Numbered from the stretch's first letter, positions 9,670 through 19,137 are shown. The stretch is DNA of 50,083 nt from AM-1111 sp046302135 (GCA_046302135.1 JBKCIQ010000054.1:1-50083); one strand, 5' to 3'. The notes: generated by a model from the sequence alone, not told the origin. Program-made: numbers and translations.

Positions 9670-10710
9670 ATGAAAAAAGTTTCAGCAATCATTAATATTT
9701 TATTCGATTTGCTTTTTTTTAGTTTATTACTTTTTGTTATTTCCAATACAGAAATGGGTACATATCTCGTGTCGCAGGCGGTAGGTCAAATTAAAATCAT
9801 TTTTTTATCCGAAGATATTAATGAGCTTAAAATAAATGGTAAATTTTCAGCAGAACAACTTGAAAAGCTGAAACTGATAGATGAAATAAAATCTTACTCA
9901 GTTGAACAACTAAATTTTAAACCAAGCAACAGTTACACATCATTTTATGATCAAAAAAACAAGAGTTTAATCTGGAATGTCACAGCCTGCGACCCTTATG
10001 CCTTTAATGCATATGATTGGAACTATCCTATTTTGGGCAAATTGAGCTACAAAGGTTTTTTTGATTCAATTAAAGCAGTCAAAGAATATAGTAAGCTAAA
10101 AAGCTTGGGATATGATGTTGATGTATCAGGTGTACAAGCATGGTCAACTCTAGGATATTTGGATGATCCTATATTTTCCGAAATGTTAAAAAAACCTAAA
10201 GGAGAGTTGTGTGAATTAATTTTTCATGAGCTATTTCATGGCACAATTTATGCTCCAGGAGCGGCTGAGTTAAATGAAAATCTCGCTGAATTTGTTGCAA
10301 AAAATGCCACCATTAGATTTTTAAAATCTGACAATATAAACCTTACTGAATATACAAAGAAAATGGAAAAAGAGAAATTCATTAATAGAATAATGTTGAA
10401 TGGAATTGACACTTTGACCAAAAAATACAACGGAATTAATTCAGGAGAAATATCAACCGCAAAGGCGGAGGAATTAAAGAAAAGGGAAATGAATAGAATA
10501 CTTGAAAATTTGAAAGAATCTAAGCTCATTAAAATTCAATCAATGGAGAAAATCACAAAAAAATTAAGCACTTCAGGAAATGCCTACCTAATGCATTTTA
10601 AAAGGTACAATTTTTTGGAGGACTCTTTAAATCGAGTCCTTGACGAAAGGTTTAATGGTCGTTTGGACCTCATGATTTTAGATTTAAAAAGAAACATATC
10701 ATCAATATAA
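9670..10710 (+). CDS. putative zinc aminopeptidase (PF10023-like)
   Basis: The protein matches the putative aminopeptidase family PF10023 by the run SGVQAWSTLGYLDDP followed by the zinc motif FHELFHGT (His186, Glu187, His190) and a downstream ELNENLAEFV that supplies the third ligand and the family signature. A hydrophobic N-terminal segment (about residues 7-30) anchors or exports it, so it should act in the periplasm or at the envelope. Its natural substrate is not established. It begins eight bases after the GH16 stop, and the next gene starts 31 bases after it. The 346 residues are about family length. Confidence 0.8.
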   Translation: MKKVSAIINILFDLLFFSLLLFVISNTEMGTYLVSQAVGQIKIIFLSEDINELKINGKFSAEQLEKLKLIDEIKSYSVEQLNFKPSNSYTSFYDQKNKSLIWNVTACDPYAFNAYDWNYPILGKLSYKGFFDSIKAVKEYSKLKSLGYDVDVSGVQAWSTLGYLDDPIFSEMLKKPKGELCELIFHELFHGTIYAPGAAELNENLAEFVAKNATIRFLKSDNINLTEYTKKMEKEKFINRIMLNGIDTLTKKYNGINSGEISTAKAEELKKREMNRILENLKESKLIKIQSMEKITKKLSTSGNAYLMHFKRYNFLEDSLNRVLDERFNGRLDLMILDLKRNISSI

Positions 10711-10741
10711 AAATGTAATTTTGCTAAAAACAGAAAAGAAA

Positions 10742-12349
10742 ATGAAAAAATACATTTACCTGTTTATATTTATGGGAGTGCTGAATGCATTTGCCCAAAA
10801 AAAATCCTCACCTACAGGACAGAAGCTCGAGAAAACCGATCTTACTTCTAAACCTTATGAAATTAGGTTTAATGTTAAAGGAGCAAAGGATACGTTGATG
10901 TATCTGGCCATATACACCTTTGATAAACAATATTTAATTGATACTGCTGCAAAAGCCAAAGACGGAAGTTATACATTCAAAAAGAAAAGAAATCTTGATA
11001 AAGGAATGTATATGCTCATCAGCCAAGGAAAAGGAAAATACATTGATTTAATTATAAATGAAGAAGATAAATTTACTTGTAGTTTTGACACAAGCGATGT
11101 AATCAGGAGTATGAAATTTTCAGGGTCTCCTGAAAATGATAGGTTTTTGGAGTTGGTAAAATTTATGGCCGTAAAAACAATGGACTATAATAATTTTAAA
11201 TCTTCCATGAGACCGGGTTCTTCAAGCGATTCAACAAAACAACTAATTGAAAAAACAAAAAGTATCAATAAAGAAGTGGATGCATTCCGAAAAGAATTCT
11301 TAATCAAATATCCTAGTGGTTTTGTTTCTGATTTCATTCGTTTGCAAATGGAACCGGATGTTAGTAATCCTCCAAAAGCGAGTAATGGAAGACCTGATTC
11401 CGCATGGCAATATCAAACTTTCAAAAATAATTACTGGAAAGACATACCATTGGGGGATGAAAGAATATTACACACACCAATTTTCGGTGAGAAAATGAAA
11501 AATTATTTTCAAAAATCAATCCTCCAAATACCAGATTCTATAAACCAAGAGATCGGCAAGGTAGTCGATCGTTGTAAGCCCAGCCCGGAAATGTTTAAAT
11601 GGGTTTTATACTGGTTGACCAATTGGAGTGAGACCAATAAGGTAATGGGCTTTGATGCCGTTTTCGTTTATATTGGTGAGCGTTATTATAAAACCGGACA
11701 GGTTGATTTCTATACTCAGGAACAATTAAAAAAGATAATCGATCGTGTAAATATTTTGGGTCCTTTACTTATCGGGAAAAAATGTCCTGAATTGCTTGCT
11801 GTTGACACTGTAGGAGCCAAACTCTGTATTAAACTCGGATTAGATAGTTGCAAAACAAGCGAGTGTCTTACTGGAAAATATATGTCCAAGAAAACGGAAA
11901 TCGATGAAAAATTGATCTCTTTGTATGGTCAAAAAGCAAAATTTAAAGTGCTTTTATTTTGGGATGTTGATTGCGGACATTGCAAAAAAGAGGTTCCGAT
12001 CATTTTTGAAAAATTCCAGGAACTGAGAAAAGAGGGAATAGACGTGAAAGTTCATGCGGTATACACACAACACGAATACACCAAATGGTTCAAAACATTA
12101 AAAGAAATGAAGTTATCAGATCCGAACTGGAAAAACGTTGTAGATGGAGTTCATTTACAAAATCTTAAAGAGAAATTTGATATTTTCAGTACTCCTGTAA
12201 TTTATATATTGGATGAAACCAATACCATTAAATTTAAAAGAATTGGAGCTGAGCAATTGACAGATGTTATACATATTTTAGATGATCCTACAGGAAAAAA
12301 ATACAAACCTTCAAAACCATCTACTGAAGTTAAAAAAGAAAAGGATTAA
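10742..12349 (+). CDS. exported TlpA-like thioredoxin-fold protein with N-terminal DUF4369-type domain
   Basis: The ATG at 10742 is followed at once by a signal peptide ending near NAFAQ. Residues about 35-140 form a beta-rich DUF4369-type domain common in Bacteroidota thiol-disulfide proteins. A helical middle region follows, then a C-terminal thioredoxin fold with the active site CGHC (Cys411, Cys414) in FWDVDCGHCKKEVP and a cis-proline region STPVIYILDE. The expected role is disulfide reduction or exchange in the periplasm. The specific client is unknown; the exported GH16 and peptidase encoded upstream are possible partners. It is the last gene of the plus-strand run and overlaps the end of the convergent CDF gene by four bases. 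Confidence 0.82.
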   Translation: MKKYIYLFIFMGVLNAFAQKKSSPTGQKLEKTDLTSKPYEIRFNVKGAKDTLMYLAIYTFDKQYLIDTAAKAKDGSYTFKKKRNLDKGMYMLISQGKGKYIDLIINEEDKFTCSFDTSDVIRSMKFSGSPENDRFLELVKFMAVKTMDYNNFKSSMRPGSSSDSTKQLIEKTKSINKEVDAFRKEFLIKYPSGFVSDFIRLQMEPDVSNPPKASNGRPDSAWQYQTFKNNYWKDIPLGDERILHTPIFGEKMKNYFQKSILQIPDSINQEIGKVVDRCKPSPEMFKWVLYWLTNWSETNKVMGFDAVFVYIGERYYKTGQVDFYTQEQLKKIIDRVNILGPLLIGKKCPELLAVDTVGAKLCIKLGLDSCKTSECLTGKYMSKKTEIDEKLISLYGQKAKFKVLLFWDVDCGHCKKEVPIIFEKFQELRKEGIDVKVHAVYTQHEYTKWFKTLKEMKLSDPNWKNVVDGVHLQNLKEKFDIFSTPVIYILDETNTIKFKRIGAEQLTDVIHILDDPTGKKYKPSKPSTEVKKEKD

Positions 12350-13323
12350 TCTAAGTTGTGTTTCCTATCCGGTAAAACATTTTCCGAAGTCCATTCTTTT
12401 TTACTTACGAATTCTTGTTTCCTAACTGGGCAGTCATTTATTCTGCAAATTGCGCATGAAGACGGAATACAAGGGTCCGAATGAATAAATAAATCAACTT
12501 CATTATCAGAGTCTTTCTTAATTAGATTCTCAATTTTGGTAACTTCATCATGGGCTTCTTCTAAAGAGAAATAAAAAGGCAGAGTGATATGACAATCAAT
12601 GTGGAGATAAGAACCATGCTTTAAAACCCTCAAGTTATGCATATCTATCCATTTCTCGCTTCTATTCTGATTAACATGATTGATGACGTTATTTACAACT
12701 TGCATATCCGTTTCATCTAATAAGTTTCCGACACTTTCCCTTACCAAATTAAATCCGGTATAAATAATCCAAAGGCCCAAAAAGACTGTGAGTAAATTGT
12801 CGATCCAAAATTTACCCGTAAGGAGAATAATTAGTAAACCTACAACCAAGCCAACAGTTGAAATCGTGTCGGAGACCAAATGCTTACCATCTGCAATTAA
12901 TGTAGGGCTATTTTGTTTATTGCCATGGTTAATTAAAACTCTTCCCATAATAAAATTCACCAATGCCGTAAAAACAGAAAGCCACAATCCAAAATCAATT
13001 TGCTCCAGGACTGTTTTATGAAAAAAACCATATCCGGCTTTTATCACCATACTGATTCCTGCAATAAAAATTAGTGAGCCTTCAATTCCAGCGGAAAAAA
13101 ATTCAATTTTACCATGACCATATGGGTGATCAACATCCTTTGGCTTTGAGGCATAATGAACACTAAATAGTGCAAAAAATCCTGCCACTACATTAATTAT
13201 ACTTTCCAGTGCATCGGTTAAAATAGCGTTTGACTTTGTGATATACCATGCAAAAAATTTGATAACCATCAGAAGAACACCGATAATTACAACAATTAAC
13301 ATTATCCTAGTTTTGGAAAACAT
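12346..13323 (-). CDS. cation diffusion facilitator (CDF) family metal transporter
   Basis: CDF proteins export divalent metals (Zn, Co, Fe, Mn, Cd) in exchange for protons. The metal-site helices are visible: TDALESIIN in TM2 and GKHLVSDTIS in TM5. About six hydrophobic segments precede a cytoplasmic ferredoxin-like domain with HIDCHITLP. The tail carries an unusual CX4CX2CX4C cluster (PCIPSSCAICRINDCP) after the expected end of the domain. ATG at 13323 is preferred to the TTG one codon upstream. It lies 12 bases downstream of the beta-CASP nuclease gene and is probably cotranscribed with it. The metal cannot be assigned. Confidence 0.92.
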   Translation of the reverse strand: MFSKTRIMLIVVIIGVLLMVIKFFAWYITKSNAILTDALESIINVVAGFFALFSVHYASKPKDVDHPYGHGKIEFFSAGIEGSLIFIAGISMVIKAGYGFFHKTVLEQIDFGLWLSVFTALVNFIMGRVLINHGNKQNSPTLIADGKHLVSDTISTVGLVVGLLIILLTGKFWIDNLLTVFLGLWIIYTGFNLVRESVGNLLDETDMQVVNNVINHVNQNRSEKWIDMHNLRVLKHGSYLHIDCHITLPFYFSLEEAHDEVTKIENLIKKDSDNEVDLFIHSDPCIPSSCAICRINDCPVRKQEFVSKKEWTSENVLPDRKHNLD

Positions 13324-13335
13324 CAATTTAAAGTT

Positions 13336-14736
13336 TTACAATTGGAAAATTTCATTTTTCACAGGTATCAAAACATCTTTAAAACCAACTTTATTTAATT
13401 TTTTTAAAAATTCAGATTTTGCATTTTTCTCCCCATGAACCAAAAAGACTTTTTTAACCATTTCCTGCTTTTGACACGAAAGATATTTTAATAATTCTTC
13501 ATAATCTGCATGAGCACTGTATGAGGAAACATTTTCTACATCAGCTTTCACTTCGAAATAATCACCAAAAATACGTACCGACTTTTTTCTTGCGAGTAAC
13601 TCACCTCCAAGAGAATTTGGAGAACAATATCCGGCAATAAGTACCGTATTTCTTGAGGAACCTACGGCGTGCATGATGTGATGTTTGATTCTTCCTGCAT
13701 CAGCCATTCCGCTAGCAGATATTATTATGCAAGGTTCATTTTTGAAATTAAGTTTTTTGGATTCTTCAGCGCTCTTGATGTAGTGTAAGTTATTGAAACC
13801 AAAAGGATCAGGATCTTTTTTTGCATATTCCTGAATATTATCATTTAGCAACTCTAAATTGTCTCGCATAATATCAGTTGCATTGGTACTCAATGGGCTA
13901 TCAACATAGACATTAATTGGTGGAAGCAATCCTGCATTTTTCATTTTATCCAATGAAAAAACAATTTCCTGAGTTCTGCCGATACTAAATGCAGGAATAA
14001 TTAGTTTTCCTTTCTTCTCTATACAAGTTTTTCTAACCAGATTAAGCAATACCATTTCGCCATCGCTATGTTTTTCATGCAATTCATCCCCATATGTAGA
14101 TTCGCAAATAATATAATCTGCCTGAGGAAAACTTTCAGGTGACTTCAACAAAAGATCATTGTACCTGCCAACATCGCCTGAGAATGAGAGATTTATTTCT
14201 TTCTCTTCTTCAAAAAGTTTTAAATGAATACTTGCGCTACCTAAAATATGACCTGCATCCGTAAAAATAAATTCTACTTCGTCGCAAAGTCGAAATCTTG
14301 TATGTAGCGGTACAACTTTAAAAAGTTTAAGACATTTCTCCGCATCATTAGTTGTATAAAGTGGTTTAATCGGTGTAAGATTTTCCTTTGCTCTTCTTTT
14401 ATTTACAAACTTTACATCTTGTTCCTGGATGTGCGCGGAGTCTTGAAGTAAAATTTCACATACTTGAAAAGTTGCGGGTGTGCAGTAAACTTTTCCTCTG
14501 AATCCTTTTTTAAAAAAATATGGAATTAGACCTGAGTGATCTATATGAGCGTGTGAAAGAATAATTGCTTCAATTTTTTCAGGATCTTCAGGGAATTCCT
14601 GGTTTAAAAATGCTATCTCTTTTCCTCTCCCTTGATACATTCCACAATCCAGAAGATAGTTTTTTCCTTTTGTTGTGGTCAATAAATGTTTACTTCCTGT
14701 TACCTGGTCAGTGGCACCAAAAAATTTCAACTTCAT
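13336..14736 (-). CDS. beta-CASP metallo-beta-lactamase-fold RNA-processing nuclease (CPSF-like)
   Basis: This matches the bacterial CPSF73-like subgroup of about 450-470 residues. The MBL motifs are HAHIDHSG near residue 59, FSGDVGRYNDL near 195, and a C-terminal SYSAHADYEEL. The beta-CASP insertion carries STYGDELHE, SIGRTQE and SASGMADAGRIKHH. Family members are endo/exoribonucleases, or are annotated as MBL-fold RNA-specific exonucleases. It has no KH domains, unlike archaeal aCPSF1. The ATG immediately precedes KLKFFGATDQVTGS, the usual N-terminus. A candidate promoter lies 15-48 bases upstream. Confidence 0.92.
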   Translation of the reverse strand: MKLKFFGATDQVTGSKHLLTTTKGKNYLLDCGMYQGRGKEIAFLNQEFPEDPEKIEAIILSHAHIDHSGLIPYFFKKGFRGKVYCTPATFQVCEILLQDSAHIQEQDVKFVNKRRAKENLTPIKPLYTTNDAEKCLKLFKVVPLHTRFRLCDEVEFIFTDAGHILGSASIHLKLFEEEKEINLSFSGDVGRYNDLLLKSPESFPQADYIICESTYGDELHEKHSDGEMVLLNLVRKTCIEKKGKLIIPAFSIGRTQEIVFSLDKMKNAGLLPPINVYVDSPLSTNATDIMRDNLELLNDNIQEYAKKDPDPFGFNNLHYIKSAEESKKLNFKNEPCIIISASGMADAGRIKHHIMHAVGSSRNTVLIAGYCSPNSLGGELLARKKSVRIFGDYFEVKADVENVSSYSAHADYEELLKYLSCQKQEMVKKVFLVHGEKNAKSEFLKKLNKVGFKDVLIPVKNEIFQL

Positions 14737-14750
14737 AAGAAAAATTTAAA

Positions 14751-14784
14751 TAAAGTTAGATAATATCATTAACGTTATAACAAA
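14751..14784 (-). promoter_or_regulatory. candidate promoter for the beta-CASP nuclease/CDF operon
   Basis: On the minus strand, TTTG (14784-14781) is followed after 22 bases by TAACTTTA (14758-14751), seven of eight matches to TAnnTTTG. The -7 box ends 14 bases before the ATG at 14736. Spacing is at the long end of the known range. Confidence 0.4.
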
Positions 14785-14811
14785 AAAATACTAGACCATT
14801 AATAAATGCTA

Positions 14812-15297
14812 TTAAATGCATTTAAAATAATCAAATGGCTCTAGACAATCTAAACATTTATACAGCGCTTTACATGCAGTACTTCCAAATGCACTGACCA
14901 TATCTGTGTTCTTAGATTTGCAACGAGGACAAACTATTTTTTTTTCTTCACCTGTTATAAGTGATTTATCAGGCGAAGACTTTATAGGAGGGGCTATTCC
15001 GTATGCAAATAATTTTTTCTTTGCAGATTCAGTAATCCAGTCGGTTGTCCAGGCAGGATTGTAAACAGTAACAACTTTTGAATTTAATATTCCGGCATTG
15101 TTTAGTAACTCGTAAATATCATCTTCCATCTGTTTCATTGCAGGACAACCGCTGTAGGTTGGAGTTATATAAACAACATAATTGCCTTCTATAAAATCAA
15201 CCTTTCTCAACACTCCCAGTTCAGCAATATTTATAACAGGAATTTCTGGGTCAGGAATAACAGAAACCAATTGAAAAATCTCATCAGTTGTTCTCAT
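14812..15297 (-). CDS. paaD: PaaD-like protein (DUF59 domain plus zinc-ribbon tail)
   Basis: The N-terminal half is a DUF59/MIP18 domain with PDPEIPVINIAELGVLRKV and the motif TYSGCPAMK. The C-terminal half is a four-cysteine ribbon (CPRC...KCLDC) ending FDYFKCI. That combination and a length near 161 residues is characteristic of PaaD, the accessory subunit of phenylacetyl-CoA epoxidase (PaaABCDE), thought to help mature metal centres. ATG at 15297 begins the conserved region; a GTG at 15321 would overlap cphA. The gene lies 10 bases after the cphA stop and is probably cotranscribed with it. None of paaA, B, C or E is in the window. It may serve a pathway encoded elsewhere or be a DUF59 assembly factor in a different context. 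Confidence 0.82.
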   Translation of the reverse strand: MRTTDEIFQLVSVIPDPEIPVINIAELGVLRKVDFIEGNYVVYITPTYSGCPAMKQMEDDIYELLNNAGILNSKVVTVYNPAWTTDWITESAKKKLFAYGIAPPIKSSPDKSLITGEEKKIVCPRCKSKNTDMVSAFGSTACKALYKCLDCLEPFDYFKCI

Positions 15298-15307
15298 ATA
15301 AATATAA

Positions 15308-17935
15308 TTAGGAAACAGCACTTTCCTCAGCCTCTTTATCTAAATGTTGCTGAACAACTTCTATCGCATTATTAATTACGTCACTTAATGCAGTTATGAA
15401 GGTTCCTTCATCCGCAATATTGATTGCATGTTTAATGGCATCTGTTTCCTTAGGAATAATTTCGTAGGTAACATTCTTTTCAACTGATTTTATACCTTCA
15501 AGTATTAAACCGATTATTTCATCTTCTGTTCTACCTCTTAAATGTTTTTCTTGACGAATAATGATGTGGTCGAACATTCTTGCAGCAATCGCCGCGCAAT
15601 CCCTAATATCTTCATCTCTTCGATCACCGACCCCGGCAATAATTCCAATTTTATGACTAGAATTTATACTTTGAAGAAAATCCTCTATGCCAAGGTAACC
15701 TGCTGGATTATGTGCGAAATCAATCATTACTTTGAATTTTCTGAAATTGAAAATATTCATCCTCCCTGGCGTTTGCGCCGCACCCGGAATAAAAGTATCC
15801 AATGATTGTTTTATATCTTCTGTTTTAAAACCCCATAAGTAACTAGCAAGTGTGGCGGCAAGGACATTTGCTATCATGAATTTTGCTTTTCCATTCATAG
15901 TTAATGGAATGTGAGAAGCTTTGTCTACTCTCATTTTCCAATCGCCTTTTTTTATAGTTATGAAACCATTTTCATATATAGCTGCAATTCCACCTGTCTT
16001 ACAATGCTCAGTAATAACAGGAGAATTCTCATTCATGCTAAAATAGGCAACTTTACAATCCAGTTCTTTTGCTATTTCAACACAATTTTCATCCTCAGCA
16101 TTTAGTACCGCCCAACCATCCTTCTTTACACTATTTACAACAACAGATTTAACTCTTGATAAATCTTTAAGATCGTGTATATCACTTAGCCCCAAATGAT
16201 CTTCTTGTATGTTGGTAATGATACCAATATCACATCTAGAAAATCCAAGACCTGCTCTTAATATTCCTCCGCGAGCAGTTTCAAGAACTGCAAATTCAAC
16301 AGTAGGATCTTTAAGAATAAACTCAGCACTCAATGGTCCTGTAGTGTCTCCTTTTTCGAGCATGTGATTTTGCACATAGATTCCATCACTTGTTGTGAAG
16401 CCAACCTTATATCCGTTGTTTTTCACAATATGAGCAATCAATCGTGTTGTAGTTGTTTTTCCATTAGTTCCTGTTATGGCAATTATGGGAATTCTGGATG
16501 GTTTTCCAGGAGGATATAACATATCAAGAACAGGAGCCGCCACGTTCCTTGGCAACCCTTCAGATGGAGCCAAGTGCATTCTAAATCCGGGAGCTGCGTT
16601 AACCTCAAGAATAACTCCACCACTCTCTTTTAGCGGTTGAGTTAAATTGTTTGCCATAATATCTATTCCACATACATCTAAACCAATAACTCTTGAAATT
16701 CTTTCCGCGAGAAAAATATTTTCCGGATGCATCAGCTCTGTAACATCTATAGAAGTACCACCTGTACTTAAATTTGCAGTTGACTTTAGGTAAACGATTT
16801 CATCTTTCTTTGGTACAGTTTCAAGATTATAATTTTTCTTTATTAATAAATCAGTGGTATCTCTATCTACCTCAATTTCTGTAAGTACATTTTCGTGTCC
16901 ATAACCTCTTCTCGGATCTTTATTTGTAATTTCAATTAATTGCTGTATCGAGTGTTTACCATCTCCCACTACATTTGCGGGTACACGTTGCGCAGCAGCA
17001 ACAACTTTGTTATCAATAACAAGAACACGAAAATCAAAACCGGTTATGAATTTCTCAACAATAACTCTTCTTGAATATTTTTTTGCAAAAGCTAGTCCTG
17101 CAACCGCGTTATCCCAATCGTTCACATTAATGGAAGCTCCTTTTCCATGATTTCCATCTAATGGTTTAATAACTATCGGATAACCTATTCTGTCAATAGT
17201 TTTTTGTAAATCTTCTTCATCAACACAGATATCTCCTTTTGCAACAGGAATAGATGCGGCATCGAGCATTCTCTTTGTTTCTTCTTTATCGCACGCAATA
17301 TCTACAGCTATATTACTTGTCTTGCAAGTTATTGTTGCCTGAAATCTCATTTGATGCACACCGTAACCCAACTGAACGAGAGAATTGGTTCCTAGCCTTA
17401 TCCAAGGAATATCTCTTGCAACTGCTTCATCAACTAAACTTCCGGTACTCGGGCCCAGACGAACATTTTCTCTTATTTCCCGCATCTTTTTAATATCTGC
17501 AACGAGGTCATAACTATCTCCTTTTATTAATGCTTGAGCAATATTTACCGCTGACTCAGCCGCAAAAATCCCAACTTTTTCCTCAACATAGCTGAAAACG
17601 ACATTGTAAACACCACGAGTTTTTGTTTCTCTAGTTCTACCAAAACCAGTCTCCATACCTGCAAGAGATTGCGTTTCAAGCGCAATGTGTTCTATTACGT
17701 GACCCATCCAAGTTCCTCGTTCAACTCGTTGAAAAAAGCCACCCCTTACTTCCTCCGAACATCTATGCTCAATCATTGATGGAAACATTTTTTCTAATCG
17801 TTCTCTGAAACCGGAAATTTTATTTGTAGGAAGTTCTTCCATTTCTTCTAAATCCAATCTCATCTGTATAAGTTTTTTTCTACGAACGCTCCAGATATTG
17901 GGACCTCTTAGTGCCTGAATACTTATAATTTTCAT
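15308..17935 (-). CDS. cphA: cyanophycin synthetase
   Basis: CphA polymerises L-aspartate and L-arginine into multi-L-arginyl-poly-L-aspartate, a nitrogen and carbon store, using two ATP-dependent sites. Starting at the ATG at 17935 the protein is 875 residues and begins KIISIQALRGPNIWSVRRKK, the standard N-terminus. The N domain is followed by an ATP-grasp domain (KPLDGNHGKGASI near 260; GVILEVNAAPGFRMH near 455) and a Mur-ligase-like domain with P-loop GTNGKTTTTRLI near 490. All expected parts are present without truncation. An upstream in-frame start at 17962 adds nine residues without family support. It is divergent from cphB across 160 bases. Confidence 0.95.
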   Translation of the reverse strand: MKIISIQALRGPNIWSVRRKKLIQMRLDLEEMEELPTNKISGFRERLEKMFPSMIEHRCSEEVRGGFFQRVERGTWMGHVIEHIALETQSLAGMETGFGRTRETKTRGVYNVVFSYVEEKVGIFAAESAVNIAQALIKGDSYDLVADIKKMREIRENVRLGPSTGSLVDEAVARDIPWIRLGTNSLVQLGYGVHQMRFQATITCKTSNIAVDIACDKEETKRMLDAASIPVAKGDICVDEEDLQKTIDRIGYPIVIKPLDGNHGKGASINVNDWDNAVAGLAFAKKYSRRVIVEKFITGFDFRVLVIDNKVVAAAQRVPANVVGDGKHSIQQLIEITNKDPRRGYGHENVLTEIEVDRDTTDLLIKKNYNLETVPKKDEIVYLKSTANLSTGGTSIDVTELMHPENIFLAERISRVIGLDVCGIDIMANNLTQPLKESGGVILEVNAAPGFRMHLAPSEGLPRNVAAPVLDMLYPPGKPSRIPIIAITGTNGKTTTTRLIAHIVKNNGYKVGFTTSDGIYVQNHMLEKGDTTGPLSAEFILKDPTVEFAVLETARGGILRAGLGFSRCDIGIITNIQEDHLGLSDIHDLKDLSRVKSVVVNSVKKDGWAVLNAEDENCVEIAKELDCKVAYFSMNENSPVITEHCKTGGIAAIYENGFITIKKGDWKMRVDKASHIPLTMNGKAKFMIANVLAATLASYLWGFKTEDIKQSLDTFIPGAAQTPGRMNIFNFRKFKVMIDFAHNPAGYLGIEDFLQSINSSHKIGIIAGVGDRRDEDIRDCAAIAARMFDHIIIRQEKHLRGRTEDEIIGLILEGIKSVEKNVTYEIIPKETDAIKHAINIADEGTFITALSDVINNAIEVVQQHLDKEAEESAVS

Positions 17936-18095
17936 TTCAGTAAATTTTAATGCTAATTGCAAGATAAGTTTTATTTTGAAGAAAGTGAAATAATTTACCG
18001 ATTTACAGGATTAAAAATATCTTTTCACACACTTGATTTAATAAATGATTGAAATACGCTAAAAAGAAGAAGAGTTTTTTAAATACTTTTACGTT

Positions 18096-18971
18096 ATGAG
18101 TCCAAAAGGAAAACTTATTGTAATAGGTGGAGCAGTAGATAAAGGAAGCTTCACTGAAAAGGATTTTGATCAACTGGTTGAAAAAAATCTGAACTTTTTT
18201 GAAACCGGAATATTAAAAAGAATAATTATTGAGTCAGAAAAAAAAGAAGATTCATCAATTGAAATTATTACAACCGCCTCAAAAATCCCAAGGGTAGTTG
18301 GGCCGGAATATGCAAGAGCTTTTGAATATCTTGGAGCAAAAAATGTTAATGTTTTACACATCGAAAACAGAGAAGAAGCATTAAGCGATTCCATTGCAGA
18401 AAGGGTTAAAAAAGCCAATGTTATAATGTGCACAGGCGGAGACCAACTTCGTCTTACTTCAATACTTGGTGGAACGCAGGTACATGACTTATTACTAAAA
18501 AAATACCAGGATACTAATTTTATTTTCGCAGGAACATCTGCAGGTGCGGCTGCCGCATCAGCAAGTATGATTTATCAAGGTTCAAGTAGTGAGGCGCTAC
18601 TAAAGGGAGAAGTTAAAATTACAAGTGGGCTAGGCTTAATTGAAGACGTTGTAATTGACACTCACTTTGTACAAAGAGGAAGAATTGGCAGATTATTTCA
18701 AGCGGTTGTAAGTAATCCTAAAACTTTAGGAATTGGATTAGGTGAAGATACCGGACTATTAATTTCTGAAGGCAACAATATGGAAGCAATCGGCTCAGGT
18801 TTGGTAATATTAGTTGATGGTAGAAATATTAAAGACACGAATATAACTTCTGTAGAAATGGGATCTCCGATTTCAATTAAAAATCTTGTGGTACATGTTT
18901 TAAGTAAGCATGATAAATATAATCTTAGCAAAAATGAAATGACAATTCATGTTCAAATTTCCACCAATTAA
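18096..18971 (+). CDS. cphB: cyanophycinase
   Basis: CphB is a serine exopeptidase of the S51 family that cuts cyanophycin to beta-Asp-Arg dipeptides. The nucleophile elbow GTSAGA carries Ser148, and the downstream motif DTHFVQRGRIGRL carries the catalytic-site histidine and the family's Gln-Arg pair. The 291 residues match bacterial cyanophycinases, and there is no signal peptide, which suits an intracellular granule-degrading enzyme. It faces cphA back to back, so synthesis and breakdown may be controlled from a shared 160-base region, although no clear TAnnTTTG box was found there. The ATG is well placed before the conserved GKLIVIGGA. Confidence 0.95.
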   Translation: MSPKGKLIVIGGAVDKGSFTEKDFDQLVEKNLNFFETGILKRIIIESEKKEDSSIEIITTASKIPRVVGPEYARAFEYLGAKNVNVLHIENREEALSDSIAERVKKANVIMCTGGDQLRLTSILGGTQVHDLLLKKYQDTNFIFAGTSAGAAAASASMIYQGSSSEALLKGEVKITSGLGLIEDVVIDTHFVQRGRIGRLFQAVVSNPKTLGIGLGEDTGLLISEGNNMEAIGSGLVILVDGRNIKDTNITSVEMGSPISIKNLVVHVLSKHDKYNLSKNEMTIHVQISTN

Positions 18972-18999
18972 TTTATAAAAAATTTAATAATTAGTACCT

Positions 19000-19030
19000 C
19001 TAAATAAAACCTTTAGTTTTCTTTTAATTT
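19000..19030 (+). terminator. possible weak terminator after cphB
   Basis: CTAAA (19000-19004) and TTTAG (19012-19016) can pair around a seven-base loop, followed by a T-rich tract. The stem is short and AT-rich, so this is weak evidence. It lies in the 166-base gap between cphB and the glycosyltransferase. Confidence 0.25.
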
Positions 19031-19111
19031 TTCTTATTTCATTTTTTTATAATAATCCTTAGATTTTAGGATAAGTTAATTATCAATAGCAGGTGAATAG
19101 AAAAAACAGAT

Positions 19112-19119
19112 TATTTTTG
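19112..19119 (+). promoter_or_regulatory. candidate -7 element for the glycosyltransferase gene
   Basis: TATTTTTG exactly matches TAnnTTTG. It ends 18 bases before the inferred CTG start at 19138, giving a very short leader. No TTTG box lies at the proper distance upstream. Confidence 0.4.
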
Positions 19120-19137
19120 TATAAAACTTTCTAAAAC

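Noticed and set aside
17936..18095. Shared divergent promoter for cphA and cphB
   Set aside because: I looked for TTTG and TAnnTTTG pairs on both strands and found no acceptable match, so no promoter is claimed.
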